Source: Auanema rhodensis
Taxonomy: Eukaryota > Nematoda > Chromadorea > Rhabditida > Rhabditidae
NCBI GenBank assembly: GCA_964057225.1
Contig: OZ059898.1
Coordinates: 12,115,767-12,179,766 of the forward strand
DNA: 64,000 bases
Reading direction: 5' to 3'
Position numbers and translations under genes: made by a program. The first letter of the stretch is position 1, and each line of letters begins with the position of its first letter. This document shows positions 1 to 11,062 of the stretch, piece by piece. A model generated the notes under the pieces. It saw nothing but the letters and a program-made list of their open reading frames with translations, did no database searches and was not told the DNA's origin.

Positions 1-527
1 AAAATATTTTTAATCTTCTTGATGCTTTCTTTGTCGCCGTCGTTATCGTCTTCAAAATTTCCAAAAGAAATCTTTTGTCAAAATACAGCAAAGTGGTTCT
101 TTTCTTTGAAAGCTCTATTTGGTAATTGACAAATCAGATACTTTGTCAACCAGATGTTCAAACTTTTATGAGCTGTAAAAAAGAGATTTTTTTTACATTT
201 TCATGACCAAATGAATTATTTTTCATGAATTAGTCAGAAAATGTCTTCGAACAAACAATGCTTTGACAATTATGGTCTTTCCCAGCATTATAGTTTTTTT
301 CTCAAATCAATTCTTAACTATGTTGAGAAAAACACTAAAAAGGTTCAAAAAAAGGTCAACTTTATTTAGTTTTAATATGTTTTTTTTGATTATTCTGACA
401 GTCTAAATAAATACCGAGAAATAGGAACATGGCCTTTAGTGCTGTGTCGTTGAAGCTGAAACAAGGGATTCAACAATACCTCACATAATATTAGAACAGC
501 AACTGTGAAATAATAATTATTTTTCAG

Positions 528-688
528 AATTCATCTCAGCTATTAATCCTATCTACTTTGTCATTCTTGGAGTTTTAGTAGTAGCTGGCTGTGCTTTTGA
601 AATAGCTTATGGTAGCCGAAAGGGAACCAATCGTTCAACTCATGTAGCTAGCAGACATGCTGCCTCATTTGGACTACGAACAGCATAA
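528..688 (+). CDS. 3' terminal exon of an unidentified membrane protein
   Basis: After a good acceptor (TTTTTCAG ending at 527) an open frame of about 53 residues runs to TAA. It begins ISAINPIYFVILGVLVVAG, one hydrophobic segment long enough to span a membrane, followed by a basic, Ser/Thr-rich tail ending GLRTA. I could not join it with confidence to an upstream exon; a short ATG frame at 429 stops before the acceptor. The rest of the gene is probably to the left of the window. I do not recognise the family. It could also be the end of a small one- or two-helix protein. Confidence 0.55.
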
Positions 689-1393
689 ACAACACCTGTG
701 AAGCTTTTAAGAAACTTCACTAACTGCTAACATTCCATTTGATTGATTTATTCTGTAGATGAAGGGTACAGCTTTATTTATTGTTGGGGAATTTTTGTGA
801 TAATTTCAAAAATTTTGAAAAGTATTTATATAAAAAAGTGAAGCTTCTCTACACGAAAGCATGCAATTAAACATTTCAAATGTTGAATAATACATATATA
901 GCATAGTTTTATATTGTTTTATACAAATATATATATATATATATATTTTATAGATGAGTTATAATAAAGCTTTATCTTTCAATCTAGAATTTTTTTTTCA
1001 ATAGTAAAAAGAAAAACGAAAACTCTTTTAACAACCTAATTTCATCAACTGTAATTACCACATAAAGTACATTACATATTTGTATTTGTTATTTAATTAT
1101 ATAATTATAGAATTCTAATGGGAATTCGATTTCAATTTACGGTTGAGATCTGTTCTCGTTGAGTGTCTCAAACGGAGCACTTGAGATTAACATTGTTGAG
1201 AAGAAGCAATCAGAGAAATCAGGCCAATTTGTGACCATATCTTTTTTCATATTCTCTATCTTATCTTATGAGATTCTTAATGGGGTTTCTGGAACCTTAT
1301 CTGCTAACCTTGCAACATGCAGGAACCTTATCTTCTAACCTGGTGGTGGAGTACCCCAGATTGAGATCAGGACTGGGTATCTCTTTCTACGTA
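689..1393. other. AT-rich intergenic DNA
   Basis: No coding frame is supported. It holds a short (TA)n run near 930-945 and, from about 1270, sequence resembling the spacer of the tRNA array further right (the stretch ending GACTGGGTATCTC just before the tRNA gene). Confidence 0.6.
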
Positions 1394-1465
1394 GCGTTCG
1401 TGGTGTAATGGTCAGCATGGATGCCTTCCAAGCATTCGACGGGGGTTCGATTCCCCCCGAACGCA
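1394..1465 (+). tRNA. tRNA-Gly(UCC), isolated copy
   Basis: A 72-nt cloverleaf. The acceptor stem GCGTTCG pairs with CGAACGC, with discriminator A. The anticodon loop is CTTCCAA (anticodon UCC, reading GGA/GGG), and the T arm is GGGGG-TTCGATT-CCCCC. The B box GGTTCGATTCC is perfect. It is identical in sequence to the array copies 2.7 kb away. Its upstream spacer looks related to both spacer types of the array, so it may be close to the founder copy. Confidence 0.95.
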
Positions 1466-1598
1466 TACCTTTTGGTTATTTTTATAATATCACTGTTTGT
1501 ACTATGTACTAATATAATAATAAATATTAATTCAAATTTACATTCTAAGTAATAAACATAACAGTGAGTTCATTTGACTTGATTATCTGTAAAAATCT

Positions 1599-3394
1599 TT
1601 AGTTTATTGTTTTTTTAATGGCTACAGTACTGTCGAAAAATAACTGAAGTCCTTTAAAGTAATCATCAGCTTCCAGATTATTATTCACAACAATTTTTTT
1701 CTTCATACGTAGTTGTGCAGCGATAAGTGAAGGAAGAATAATGGAATAAATTGGAGCCTAAAAAGAGTTTAACCATGATCGTTGAAATCCATAAAATTGA
1801 ATTACCTCAAATATTACTTCTGAGAAAATTATTAAATGAGCACGTGATATACTTTTCGTTACCTAGAAAATGAAATATTTAACCTTATCATGCTTTTATT
1901 TTAATATATTTCTAATATAATATAAATATATAAATATATAAATCTAAATCTGAAAATATATATGATTATATCATACGTACCAAATCATGGAAAGTCATTA
2001 CTAATGTTGTTGGTGCTATACTGAGAAAATTACAAACGGTTACAGGTAGAAGTGTACGGAGTGTTTTTTTGTTTTCTTTAATCTAAAATAATAATAATTG
2101 TATAATTTTATAAATTAAATTTATAAATCTAATTTCTAACTTGATATCTAGCAGCTAATTGTCCACCGTTTTTATGAATTTTCTTGAATTGAATGTGATT
2201 TAATCTATAAGCTAACAACATCACGCTGATGGCTGATATTTGGGCTATTGAAGATATCAAACATGAAATCTGAAAATCATAAAACTCAAATTTGTGAAAT
2301 TACAATGAAATCAATAGCGCATTGAAGCCAATAGAATGTGCAGTACCTTATATCGAGGAGCTGTCTCTGGCTGATCAGCTGTGAAATTTGCAGCATATTG
2401 TTCAAGATCAACGCCTGGTATGAGTAAAACAAAACTGCACAAAACAGCTAATATAACCTGAATTTTTGATTGAATCAGTTGAAAATTGAAAAAAAAATCT
2501 TACACAGCAGATACCAAGTAGCCATCCTATTTTCGAAGATTTTATTTTTTCATATTTGGTTGGAAAAAGAGTTGCATACAATCTTTCCAAACTTTGAAAT
2601 AACAAAGTAAAACATTGGGCATGTACGCATAACACAACAGGTGTACGAATAAATAAAGAAAACCCAGAGCTGAGTACAAAATCACAAGGATTAGTACTTC
2701 TTTTAAAAAATGATCTAAATACTTTTTTAAACTTATTCTTTTTTTATAATTTTAAAAATAATTTTGAAATATATTTAGATATTCAAACAGGTAATTCACA
2801 GTTAGTCGTTAAAAACGAGAATCTTGTTCAAGAATATTCTTATTAGAATAAATATTCACATTTTAAATAACAAGTTTTGAAATAGCTAAATTAAGATTTC
2901 GCCTACTCAATTCCCTAAAGGGAGGTTTTTATATCATATAATTAAGATAAGAATTTATATACAATTTACATATATGTTTGTATACATTTATGTATAATTC
3001 TATATATTTTTTAATTAATTAATTATTATATTATTTATTTCAAAATATATTTTATAATTACAAAATAAATACCTATAAATTTCCAAACTATATTGTCCAA
3101 GTAATGCAAAAGGTAAACAAATAACAAAAATCATATGAAAGCCATAAAGAACTTGAACATTTCTATTGACTAAGAACTTAGTACCCTTAAATTTTGATTT
3201 AATAAGTAACAAAATATTTAATTTAATATGAATACTAAAATTAAACTAACTTTTCGAAGGAATACAACTAAACTTATTACAACAGCTACAATACATATGA
3301 TGAATTTACATAATATAAGACATTTATAATAAATATTTTCTAAATATTCTATAGCTGTTAGACACAGTTGATTTGGAATATCAGGATCTGACAT
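1599..3394 (-). CDS. Sra/Srab-like chemoreceptor, copy 1
   Basis: Eight exons give about 335 residues, the usual size of nematode seven-helix chemoreceptors. Start MSDPDIPNQLCL was chosen because the two neighbouring paralogues begin at the same point; an upstream in-frame ATG at 3409 exists. Exon 3 carries the diagnostic NPCDF motif and SLERLYATLFPTKYEK after helix 3, as in the Sra/Srab superfamily. The last exon encodes VVNNNLEADDYFKGLQ, a cytoplasmic tail shared with both paralogues at 6.6 and 9.5 kb. All eight exons join in frame with GT-AG introns and no break was seen, so the gene looks functional. Presumed role: ligand-binding receptor of sensory neurons. The superfamily call is firmer than the choice between Sra and Srab. 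Confidence 0.8.
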
Positions 3395-3964
3395 ATCAAC
3401 CACTTCCATTAGAATTAGATAGAATGAATAAATTAAAAAAAAAGAAAAACTCAATGGAAGTTTAGAATTCTTGTAAACTATCCTTCAGTTGTTTTTCTAC
3501 AGATTTATTAAAATAAAACAAACAGAATTGCAGAAAGGTGCTCTCTGATGTTAAATTCAACAAATCAATATAAGGGAGGAATATTTAATAAGAATATTAT
3601 TTCAGAGATGCATTGTAAAAGCACGACTACTTTCAGCTCTTGCAATTACCTGATTACTTGATTCAGTTATACATATAGGCTGCCAATCTCATTATTCTCA
3701 TGTTGATAATGGTCGTTATAACATTATTGAAACAAAGTTTTTCACCGAAATAAATTCATTAGAAGTGTATACATTACTATACATTTCATTAGTTAAATGA
3801 TTGAAAATATACAAATGATCTTTAGAATAGTAGTCTGTTCCAATTCATATTGTTCAATATAGGCCAGTTGACTTCTGGTATACCTTGTTGTATTAGAAAT
3901 GCCCTCTTTATAGTTTGATTCTTCGGTCAATAACTTAAGAGGTATTTGGTATAAAAAAATGTAT
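3395..3964. other. intergenic DNA upstream of the receptor gene
   Basis: This is the 5' flank of the minus-strand receptor gene, and it includes an AT-rich stretch. A 68-residue frame at 3793-3999 runs into the tRNA fragment and is not credible as a gene. No other feature was seen. Confidence 0.5.
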
Positions 3965-3994
3965 GCGTTCGGGAGTTCGATTCCCCCGAATGCA
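3965..3994 (+). pseudogene. tRNA-Gly fragment (acceptor stem + T arm only)
   Basis: GCGTTCG is joined directly to a T-arm-like GGAGTTCGATTCCCCCGAATGCA, with the D and anticodon arms missing. It sits at the left edge of the array, followed by normal spacer sequence. This is a deleted, non-functional copy. Confidence 0.8.
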
Positions 3995-4103
3995 TACATT
4001 TCTAATTTTCCTGTTTTCCTTCAACATGCTGGATCCATATCTTCTAACTCAGGTGGTCGAGTACCCGCCGTTTCTATTAGGACTGGGTATCTCTTAATCC
4101 ATA

Positions 4104-4175
4104 GCGTTCATGGTGTAATGGTCAGCATGGATGCCTTCCAAGCATTCGACGGGGGTTCGATTCCCCCCGAACGCA
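4104..4175 (+). tRNA. tRNA-Gly(UCC), array copy 1
   Basis: As the other copies except the acceptor stem reads GCGTTCA: the seventh base is A and faces C, giving one mismatch. It is the outermost full copy, consistent with decay at the array edge. Confidence 0.88.
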
Positions 4176-4280
4176 TACATTTTTCTTTTTCAGGTTGTAC
4201 AACATGTTCAACCTTATCTTCTAACCCAGGTAGTCGAGTACCCGCCGTTTCTATCAGGACTGGGTATCTCTTAATCCGTA

Positions 4281-4352
4281 GCGTTCGTGGTGTAATGGTC
4301 AGCATGGATGCCTTCCAAGCATTCGACGGGGGTTCGATTCCCCCCGAACGCA
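4281..4352 (+). tRNA. tRNA-Gly(UCC), array copy 2
   Basis: Full 72-nt cloverleaf with anticodon UCC, preceded by a type A spacer. Confidence 0.95.
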
Positions 4353-4458
4353 TACATTTTTCTTTTTCAGGTTGTACAACATGTTTGAACCTTATCTTAT
4401 AACCCAGGTGGTCGAGTAGCCGCCGTTTCTATCAGGACTGGGTATCTCTTAATCCATA

Positions 4459-4530
4459 GCGTTCGTGGTGTAATGGTCAGCATGGATGCCTTCCAAGCAT
4501 TCGACGGGGGTTCGATTCCCCCCGAACGCA
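4459..4530 (+). tRNA. tRNA-Gly(UCC), array copy 3
   Basis: Identical cloverleaf, type A spacer. The 3' flank is ATTTTCCTTTTCCCGG, slightly different from the other copies. Confidence 0.95.
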
Positions 4531-4637
4531 TACATTTTCCTTTTCCCGGTTCTTCCAACATGTTTGAACCTGATCTTCTAACCCAGGTAGTCGAGTACCC
4601 GCCGTTTCTATCAGGACTGGGTATCTCTTAATCTGTA

Positions 4638-4709
4638 GCGTTCGTGGTGTAATGGTCAGCATGGATGCCTTCCAAGCATTCGACGGGGGTTCGATTCCCC
4701 CCGAACGCA
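4638..4709 (+). tRNA. tRNA-Gly(UCC), array copy 4
   Basis: Identical cloverleaf; type A spacer with the variant TCTGTAG immediately 5' of the gene, shared only with copy 11. Confidence 0.95.
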
Positions 4710-4815
4710 TACATTTTCCTTTTTCAGGTTGTACAACATGTTGGAACCTTATCTTTATGTTCCGGCGACCAACTACGCCAGGTTGAGATAAGGACTGGGT
4801 ATCTCTTAATCCATA

Positions 4816-4887
4816 GCGTTCGTGGTGTAATGGTCAGCATGGATGCCTTCCAAGCATTCGACGGGGGTTCGATTCCCCCCGAACGCA
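4816..4887 (+). tRNA. tRNA-Gly(UCC), array copy 5
   Basis: Identical cloverleaf; first copy with the type B spacer. Confidence 0.95.
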
Positions 4888-4993
4888 TACATTTTCCTTT
4901 TTCAGGTTGTACAACATGTTTGAACCTTATCTTATAACCCAGGTGGTCGAGTAGCCGCCGTTTCTATCAGGACTGGGTATCTCTTAATCCGTA

Positions 4994-5065
4994 GCGTTCG
5001 TGGTGTAATGGTCAGCATGGATGCCTTCCAAGCATTCGACGGGGGTTCGATTCCCCCCGAACGCA
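4994..5065 (+). tRNA. tRNA-Gly(UCC), array copy 6
   Basis: Identical cloverleaf; type A spacer with the GAGTAGCCGCC variant. Confidence 0.95.
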
Positions 5066-5170
5066 TACATTTTTCTTTTTCAGGTTGTACAACATGTTCA
5101 ACTTTATCTTCTAACCCAGGTAGTCGAGTACACGCCGTTTCTATCAGGACTGGGTATCTCTTAATCCGTA

Positions 5171-5242
5171 GCGTTCGTGGTGTAATGGTCAGCATGGATG
5201 CCTTCCAAGCATTCGACGGGGGTTCGATTCCCCCCGAACGCA
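5171..5242 (+). tRNA. tRNA-Gly(UCC), array copy 7
   Basis: Identical cloverleaf; type A spacer with the GAGTACACGCC variant. Confidence 0.95.
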
Positions 5243-5348
5243 TACATTTTTCTTTTTCAGGTTGTACAACATGTTTGAACTTTATCTTTATGTTCCGGCG
5301 ACCAACTACGCCAGGTTGAGATAAGGACTGGGTATCTCTTAATCCATA

Positions 5349-5420
5349 GCGTTCGTGGTGTAATGGTCAGCATGGATGCCTTCCAAGCATTCGACGGGGG
5401 TTCGATTCCCCCCGAACGCA
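5349..5420 (+). tRNA. tRNA-Gly(UCC), array copy 8
   Basis: Identical cloverleaf; type B spacer, exactly 533 bp after copy 5. Confidence 0.95.
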
Positions 5421-5526
5421 TACATTTTCCTTTTTCAGGTTGTACAACATGTTGGAACTTTATCTTTATGTTCCGGCGACCAACTACGCCAGGTTGAGAT
5501 AAGGACTGGGTATCTCTTAATCCATA

Positions 5527-5598
5527 GCGTTCGTGGTGTAATGGTCAGCATGGATGCCTTCCAAGCATTCGACGGGGGTTCGATTCCCCCCGAACGCA
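5527..5598 (+). tRNA. tRNA-Gly(UCC), array copy 9
   Basis: Identical cloverleaf; a second consecutive type B spacer. Confidence 0.95.
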
Positions 5599-5703
5599 TA
5601 CATTTTTCTTTTTCAGGTTGTACAACATGTTCAACTTTATCTTCTAACCCAGGTAGTCGAGTACACGCCGTTTCTATCAGGACTGGGTATCTCTTAATCC
5701 GTA

Positions 5704-5775
5704 GCGTTCGTGGTGTAATGGTCAGCATGGATGCCTTCCAAGCATTCGACGGGGGTTCGATTCCCCCCGAACGCA
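5704..5775 (+). tRNA. tRNA-Gly(UCC), array copy 10
   Basis: Identical cloverleaf; type A spacer (GAGTACACGCC variant). Confidence 0.95.
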
Positions 5776-5881
5776 TACATTTTTCTTTTTCAGGTTGTAC
5801 AACATGTTTGAACCTTATCTTATAACCCAGGTGGTCGAGTAGCCGCCGTTTCTATCAGGACTGGGTATCTCTTAATCTGTA

Positions 5882-5953
5882 GCGTTCGTGGTGTAATGGT
5901 CAGCATGGATGCCTTCCAAGCATTCGACGGGGGTTCGATTCCCCCCGAACGCA
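5882..5953 (+). tRNA. tRNA-Gly(UCC), array copy 11
   Basis: Identical cloverleaf; type A spacer with GAGTAGCCGCC and TCTGTAG variants. Confidence 0.95.
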
Positions 5954-6059
5954 TACATTTTCCTTTTTCAGGTTGTACAACATGTTGGAACCTTATCTTT
6001 ATGTTCCGGCGACCAACTACGCCAGGTTGAGATAAGGACTGGGTATCTCTTAATCCATA

Positions 6060-6131
6060 GCGTTCGTGGTGTAATGGTCAGCATGGATGCCTTCCAAGCA
6101 TTCGACGGGGGTTCGATTCCCCCCGAACGCA
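6060..6131 (+). tRNA. tRNA-Gly(UCC), array copy 12
   Basis: Identical cloverleaf; type B spacer. Confidence 0.95.
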
Positions 6132-6236
6132 TACATTTTTCTTTTTCAGGTTGTACAACATGTTCAACCTTATCTTCTAACCCAGGTAGTCGAGTACACG
6201 CCGTTTCTATCAGGACTGGGTATCTCTTAATCCGTA

Positions 6237-6308
6237 GCGTTCGTGGTGTAATGGTCAGCATGGATGCCTTCCAAGCATTCGACGGGGGTTCGATTCCCCC
6301 CGAACGCA
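6237..6308 (+). tRNA. tRNA-Gly(UCC), array copy 13
   Basis: Identical cloverleaf; type A spacer (GAGTACACGCC variant). Last intact copy of the array. Confidence 0.95.
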
Positions 6309-6413
6309 TACATTTTCCTTTTTCAGGTTGTACAACATGTTGGAACTTTATCTTTATGTTCCGGCGACCAACTACGCCAGGTTAAGATTAGGTCTGGGTA
6401 TCTCCTAATCCGT

Positions 6414-6449
6414 GGCATACGTGGTGTAATGGTTGCCCGTCAGCATGGC
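6414..6449 (+). pseudogene. decayed 14th tRNA-Gly copy (5' half)
   Basis: After a type B spacer (6340-6413) the sequence GGCATACGTGGTGTAATGGT matches the 5' end and D arm of the tRNA. The anticodon and T arms are then lost after a small insertion before GTCAGCATGG. Non-functional edge copy. Confidence 0.75.
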
Positions 6450-6572
6450 AACTTTGCAGAAAAGCAGGTACTTAATCTTTTAACGATTGACATTATGCAT
6501 TGTAGTTCTAACTTTTTCTAAAAGTGTGAGAAGAAGTAATTGAACAAATTCCTATAAAAGTTTTATTATTTT

Positions 6573-8146
6573 TCAATGTCTCAATGGATGAGCTTTTTTA
6601 TCAAATAAAGATTGAAGTCCTTTGAAATAATCATCAGATTCCAAATTATTATTCACAACTGCAGTTTTTTTATCATTTTGTTGGTAGATGATGATAAATG
6701 GAAGTATAACAGTATATAATGGTGCCTTAAAACTTAATTGATATCATACATGTAAACCTCAGAAAAACTGACAGCATATGTTATTTCAGTTATTATCACA
6801 TATTGTAGAAATGTACTTGTTGAATTCATCTGCAAAAAAAAATATAACAGATAGTTCATAGAAATATGAAAACAAGCTATTAATAATAATTTTCAGTTTT
6901 ATTGTGGTTTGTTTTAATGTGTGTGTGTGTGTGTGTGCTCCGGCATCAGAAACACAGATACGAATGATTGAATGTTTAGCTGATGATGGTTATACTCACC
7001 ATTACGTATATGGTGAATACTATTGTAGATAATCCAGTACAAATAAAGCTAGTTATAGCTGTTGGTAGTTGCTGTTTTATTATTTTTTTATTTTCCATAA
7101 TCTGTAATAGATTGTCATTGTTGTTGTTTTGAAATTTTAAAAAATTAAAGCATCACAACCTGATATCTAGATCCTAAGTGAACATTTTTCATTTCTGAAA
7201 ATCTTTTATGTTGTTTGCTATTACGTAAATATAATATTGTGAATGCGAAGATTGTTACAATTTGTGAAAAACTACATGAAAGAGCAAATATCTGAAATAA
7301 AATGAATTGAAAAATATTAAATATAATAATATTATTAGAAAAATCTAAAGAAATCACCGTAAATGAATTTGAATTTTCCGGTCGTTTAGTTGAGAATGTT
7401 ATGAATATTTTTTCATGATTTAATCTCGGTAATAAAATTCCATAAGTAAATGAGAAACTTAAAAATATCTGAAATATTCTTCAAATATATATATTAAATT
7501 AAAATTGCAAACTTACCGATATTAAAACTAAAATAGCTCCTAATGTTGATTTATTGGTTTGCTCATATTTTCTCGGAATAATAGTAGAAATTAATCTTTC
7601 AAGACATAATACCAGCAAAGTAAAAGTTTGAAATGAATATAAAGTAAGAGAAGGCATCTTCACATGTATAGCAGGTAACGATTTAATTGTATAATCACAA
7701 GGATTATCAGAACTCAGAATAAACATTCTAAATTGAAGAACTATGATTAAATAAAATTATAAATGAGATTGAATATAAATATTATTTAGTTACCTATATA
7801 TTTCATATAAGTACACAGGAAGTATTGAAATTGGTAAAATAATAATTGATATGTAATGACTAGAATATATAATTCTTGCATTTTTATTAATTATCCATTT
7901 AGTACCCTATAATATACATGTATGTACATCTACATATTTCTATACTAAATATTATTTTTATGAATAATAATTCAATTTTTTTGTTTGTTTTTAAAAATTA
8001 ACCTTTTTATATAAAACTGAAATAGAAAAAATCAATCCAAATAAGCATAACATTATTTTAATAATAATTATAGTTCTATATAGTTCATTTTTTCTTAAAT
8101 CATCTGCTAAATAGCAAATATCTGGTATGACGACATCATTTGACAT
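6573..8146 (-). CDS. Sra/Srab-like chemoreceptor, copy 2
   Basis: About eight exons; starts MSNDVVIPDICYLADDL and ends GLQSLFDKKAHPLRH. Recognisable elements are the second-exon block beginning GTKWIINKNARIIYSSHYI, the DNPCDY motif in exon 3, then LERLISTIIPRKYEQ after helix 3, and the shared tail VVNNNLESDDYFKGLQ. It is a clear paralogue of the genes on either side, with matching intron positions. No stop or frameshift was found. Presumed sensory G-protein-coupled receptor; ligand unknown. Confidence 0.8.
6919..6937. repeat. (GT)n microsatellite
   Basis: Short perfect GT run inside an intron of the second receptor gene. Confidence 0.9.
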
Positions 8147-8277
8147 ATCTATGAATAATTAAATTATTTGTTGTATTAAATTGGAAAGAAAAATGAGATA
8201 AGATACATATACATACATACATATGTATTTCAAAGCTTTTTTTTCTACTTTGATTTCTAATACAAAGAAGATATACA

Positions 8278-8476
8278 TACAGTTATGAAAGTCGGACACC
8301 TACTAGAATCCTTCATATCTTCTCAGACAAACTACAATAAATCAGAAAAAATATATTTTGAATGTTAAAAAATGATAATGAATTTAGAAAAAAAAAGGAA
8401 GTTTTTTTTGTAGTTTGAAGGGGTTTTCTGGGGCCTCTAACATAGGGGTGTCCGACTTTCATCGCACAGGACTGTA
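8278..8476. mobile_element. Tc1/mariner-type MITE (~199 bp)
   Basis: The element starts TACAGTTATGAAAGTCGGACACC and ends with the inverted match GGTGTCCGACTTTCATCGCACAGGACTGTA. The terminal repeats are of about 30 bp with small indels, beginning TACAGT and ending CTGTA at TA dinucleotides, as for Tc1/mariner elements. There is no internal coding frame. A related half-element lies at 36943. Confidence 0.75.
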
Positions 8477-9319
8477 TGTGTGTATGTGGCAAAGCTGTAA
8501 ATCACAGGTTTAAAATAAGAAAAAACAATTTATGAAATTAAAATTTTTAAAAACACAGGATGAAATTGAAAATATACGAAAATCATCTATAAATTTGCAA
8601 TTTTTTTTTATGAATTGATGAATTAAGTTTTTAGAGGAAATAAAAAATTAAAATGCATTCAGTTGGAAAGCAAACGAATCTTTGGAACAATTTTGAACGA
8701 AAAAGATTAAAACATACATATAAATGTAATTTGAAATTATTAGCTTCGTTCTAATAATATTATATTACAATATAATTATGATTTTTTATAATAGTTAGCC
8801 TAATGATATTATACTTAAATATACATAATCTATAATTATCTATCTATCTATCTATCTATCTATATTCATAGATATATATAAATTTGTAGATTTACATATG
8901 TATATGAATATACTATGTAGAAACATTTTTAAAAAGATTTAAATCATTTTCAGATCATTCTAATCAATTATCATCACTTTTAATATACATATATACAACA
9001 TATATTTATATAAAATCATATAATTACAAAATAATAATTATATTTAAAGTTTAAAGAACATTCAGATATGAAAGATGGAATAATTTCTTTTATGAAAAGT
9101 GAAAGAGAAGCAGATATATTATGATTGAATGTGAGTATAGTTAATTCGATCATTTGAATGTATATGTACATGAATGTAAACGAAGATACATTCATCTATT
9201 TTCAGATATATGTATATGAATTTACAGCTTAAAAGTTCTTGTGATTTTCGGAAATATTTTTAAAAAATTGAATAAACATTTGAAATTATAATACAAATAT
9301 ATTATAGCATATAGTTTAG

Positions 9320-9355
<36 letters not shown>

Positions 9356-9535
9356 TACGTAAAATGCTACAATTTGTTGTTTTCAAATTGAAGCAATAAT
9401 TTGAGAAATATTAGAGATTTTCCGGTAGTTTATCTATTTCAATTATAACTTTATTTAATGTGGTTTTTTAAAAACTTCTCAAATTCATAAAATAATCTGA
9501 ACAATATCGATAAATACATGAAAAATTATACATTT
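8477..9535. repeat. AT-rich intergenic DNA with microsatellites
   Basis: No gene seen. It contains a (TATC)n run at about 8839-8863 and a (TA)n run at about 9318-9351. Confidence 0.6.
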
Positions 9536-11062
9536 TTATGTCTTTCTAGGAGCTAAATTAGCTCCAAAAAATTGTTGAAGTTCTTTAAAGTAATCATCAG
9601 TTCTCAAATTATTATTCACAACAACTATTTTATTTATTTGCTTTCGATGTTGATAATAATTGATTAATGGTAAAAGAAGTGAATATATCGGAGCCTTAAT
9701 TGAAGATTTATATTAAATATTTCAAATTAAGATATATTACCTCGTATATAGCTTCACCAAAAACTGTATATAATACAATATCTGCTGGTTCACTAACTAC
9801 CTATAATACATTTTGTAATTTATTTAGTATATTTAATCATATTCTTACCATAGTTTGTCCCAACAATGGTATAGTTATTAACAAAGTTATGGTAAAATTG
9901 GTCAATGTTATAGGTAACAGGAGAACTAATATTTTCCTATTTTCTGTGATCTGAAAAAGAAAATTACAAAAGGTACAATACTATTTTAATCTATTTACTT
10001 GATATTTTGCAGCTAATTCTCCGTTCTTCATTTTTGTGAACTTTTTGTGCTGTCTTGAATTTTGATAAAATGCACATACGATAATTCCTAATGAAAATAT
10101 TTGAAAAATAGAGATAACCAGTAAAAAAATCTGAAAATAATATATTTTTTTAAAATATAAGATTGTTTAATTTTTAATTTATATTTAATAAAATGTGTTT
10201 TACAGTAAATTTTGTTGCTGTTTCTGGTCGTTTGACAGCGAAGGCTGGAACATATTCTGTGTATGTTGCATTTGAAAATCCTGTTGCTAGAAGCGCATAG
10301 GTAAGTATTATTGCAATTATAATCTGTTAAATAAAGATGTAACATGTATATAGTTGTAAGAAATATCATATGATTACCGAAAGAATACTAAAACATTTTC
10401 CAAGAATTGACTGCTTTGACTTTTCATATCGTACTAGAGTTAAGGTAGATATTAGTCTTTCTGTACTCAACGATAATAATGTTAATGCTTGTCCAAGCAC
10501 ACATACTGCAGAAGGTAATCGAAAATGAACAGAATAGAAAGCATTAATAGCATAATCACAAGGCTCATCAGAATTTAAGATAAATAATCTGAAAGAAAAG
10601 TTTTAACAGTTTTATATACTATAGCCTGACCTGTGAATAGCTGAACAATATTCAGGTATATGTAATATTGGTAAAAAAATAACAAAAATTAAATGTGTTA
10701 CATATATAATACGAGCATTCATATTTACTAACCATTTGGTTTTCTAAAAAAAAACAATTGACTGTTTGCTTCTCTTTTTGCTGTACATCATGCAGTTCAA
10801 GCTTCAGACTTAGGCTAAGCTTGTGCTGTATTCTGTAGCATAGATGTCTGCTTACCAATAAAACAAAAAGTTAAAAAAAAAAAGTAAAACCAAAGTTTAA
10901 AACTTGAAACTTGAAACTAACTTTAACTATTAAAATTACCATAGATGCTGCTGATGCAATCATACATAAAATCATTTTATATAAAATTAGTGATTTATAA
11001 AAAGTATGAGTTGTAAGTCCCAGAGCTACTAAGCATGGATTTTCCAAACTTATATTAGACAT
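9536..11062 (-). CDS. Sra/Srab-like chemoreceptor, copy 3
   Basis: Starts MSNISLENPCLVALGL; the second exon begins KTKWLVNMNARIIYVTHLIF. It then carries the DEPCDY motif and TERLISTLTLVRYEKSK after helix 3, and ends VVVNNNLRTDDYFKELQ plus about 14 residues. The eight-exon structure matches copies 1 and 2. The first intron (about 10.76-10.92 kb) is longer than the others. No break was seen. Presumed chemosensory receptor. Confidence 0.8.

Larger units (their letters stand above)
4027..6450 (+). repeat. tandem tRNA-Gly(UCC) array, 177-179 bp unit
   Basis: Thirteen complete tRNA genes, all on the plus strand, are separated by ~105-bp spacers. There are two spacer types. Type A contains GTCGAGTA.CCGCCGTTTCTATCAG; type B contains GTTCCGGCGACCAACTACGCC. 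Both end GGACTGGGTATCTCTTAATC just before the gene. The order of spacer types before copies 1 to 13 is A A A A B A A B B A A B A, then a decayed B copy. Some blocks recur at 533 bp (three units). T runs after each gene (TTTTTCTTTTT or TTTTCCTTTTT) fit RNA polymerase III termination. Confidence 0.95.

Noticed and set aside
4027-6450. CRISPR-like appearance of regular repeats and spacers
   Set aside because: Repeats are tRNA genes, spacers are themselves repetitive, and the genome is eukaryotic.
3959-6521. Many 70-158 residue frames on both strands containing MRSGGIEPPSNAWKAS or MVSMDAFQAFDGGSIPPERIH
   Set aside because: They are translations of tandem tRNA-Gly genes and spacers; the repeats are RNA genes.
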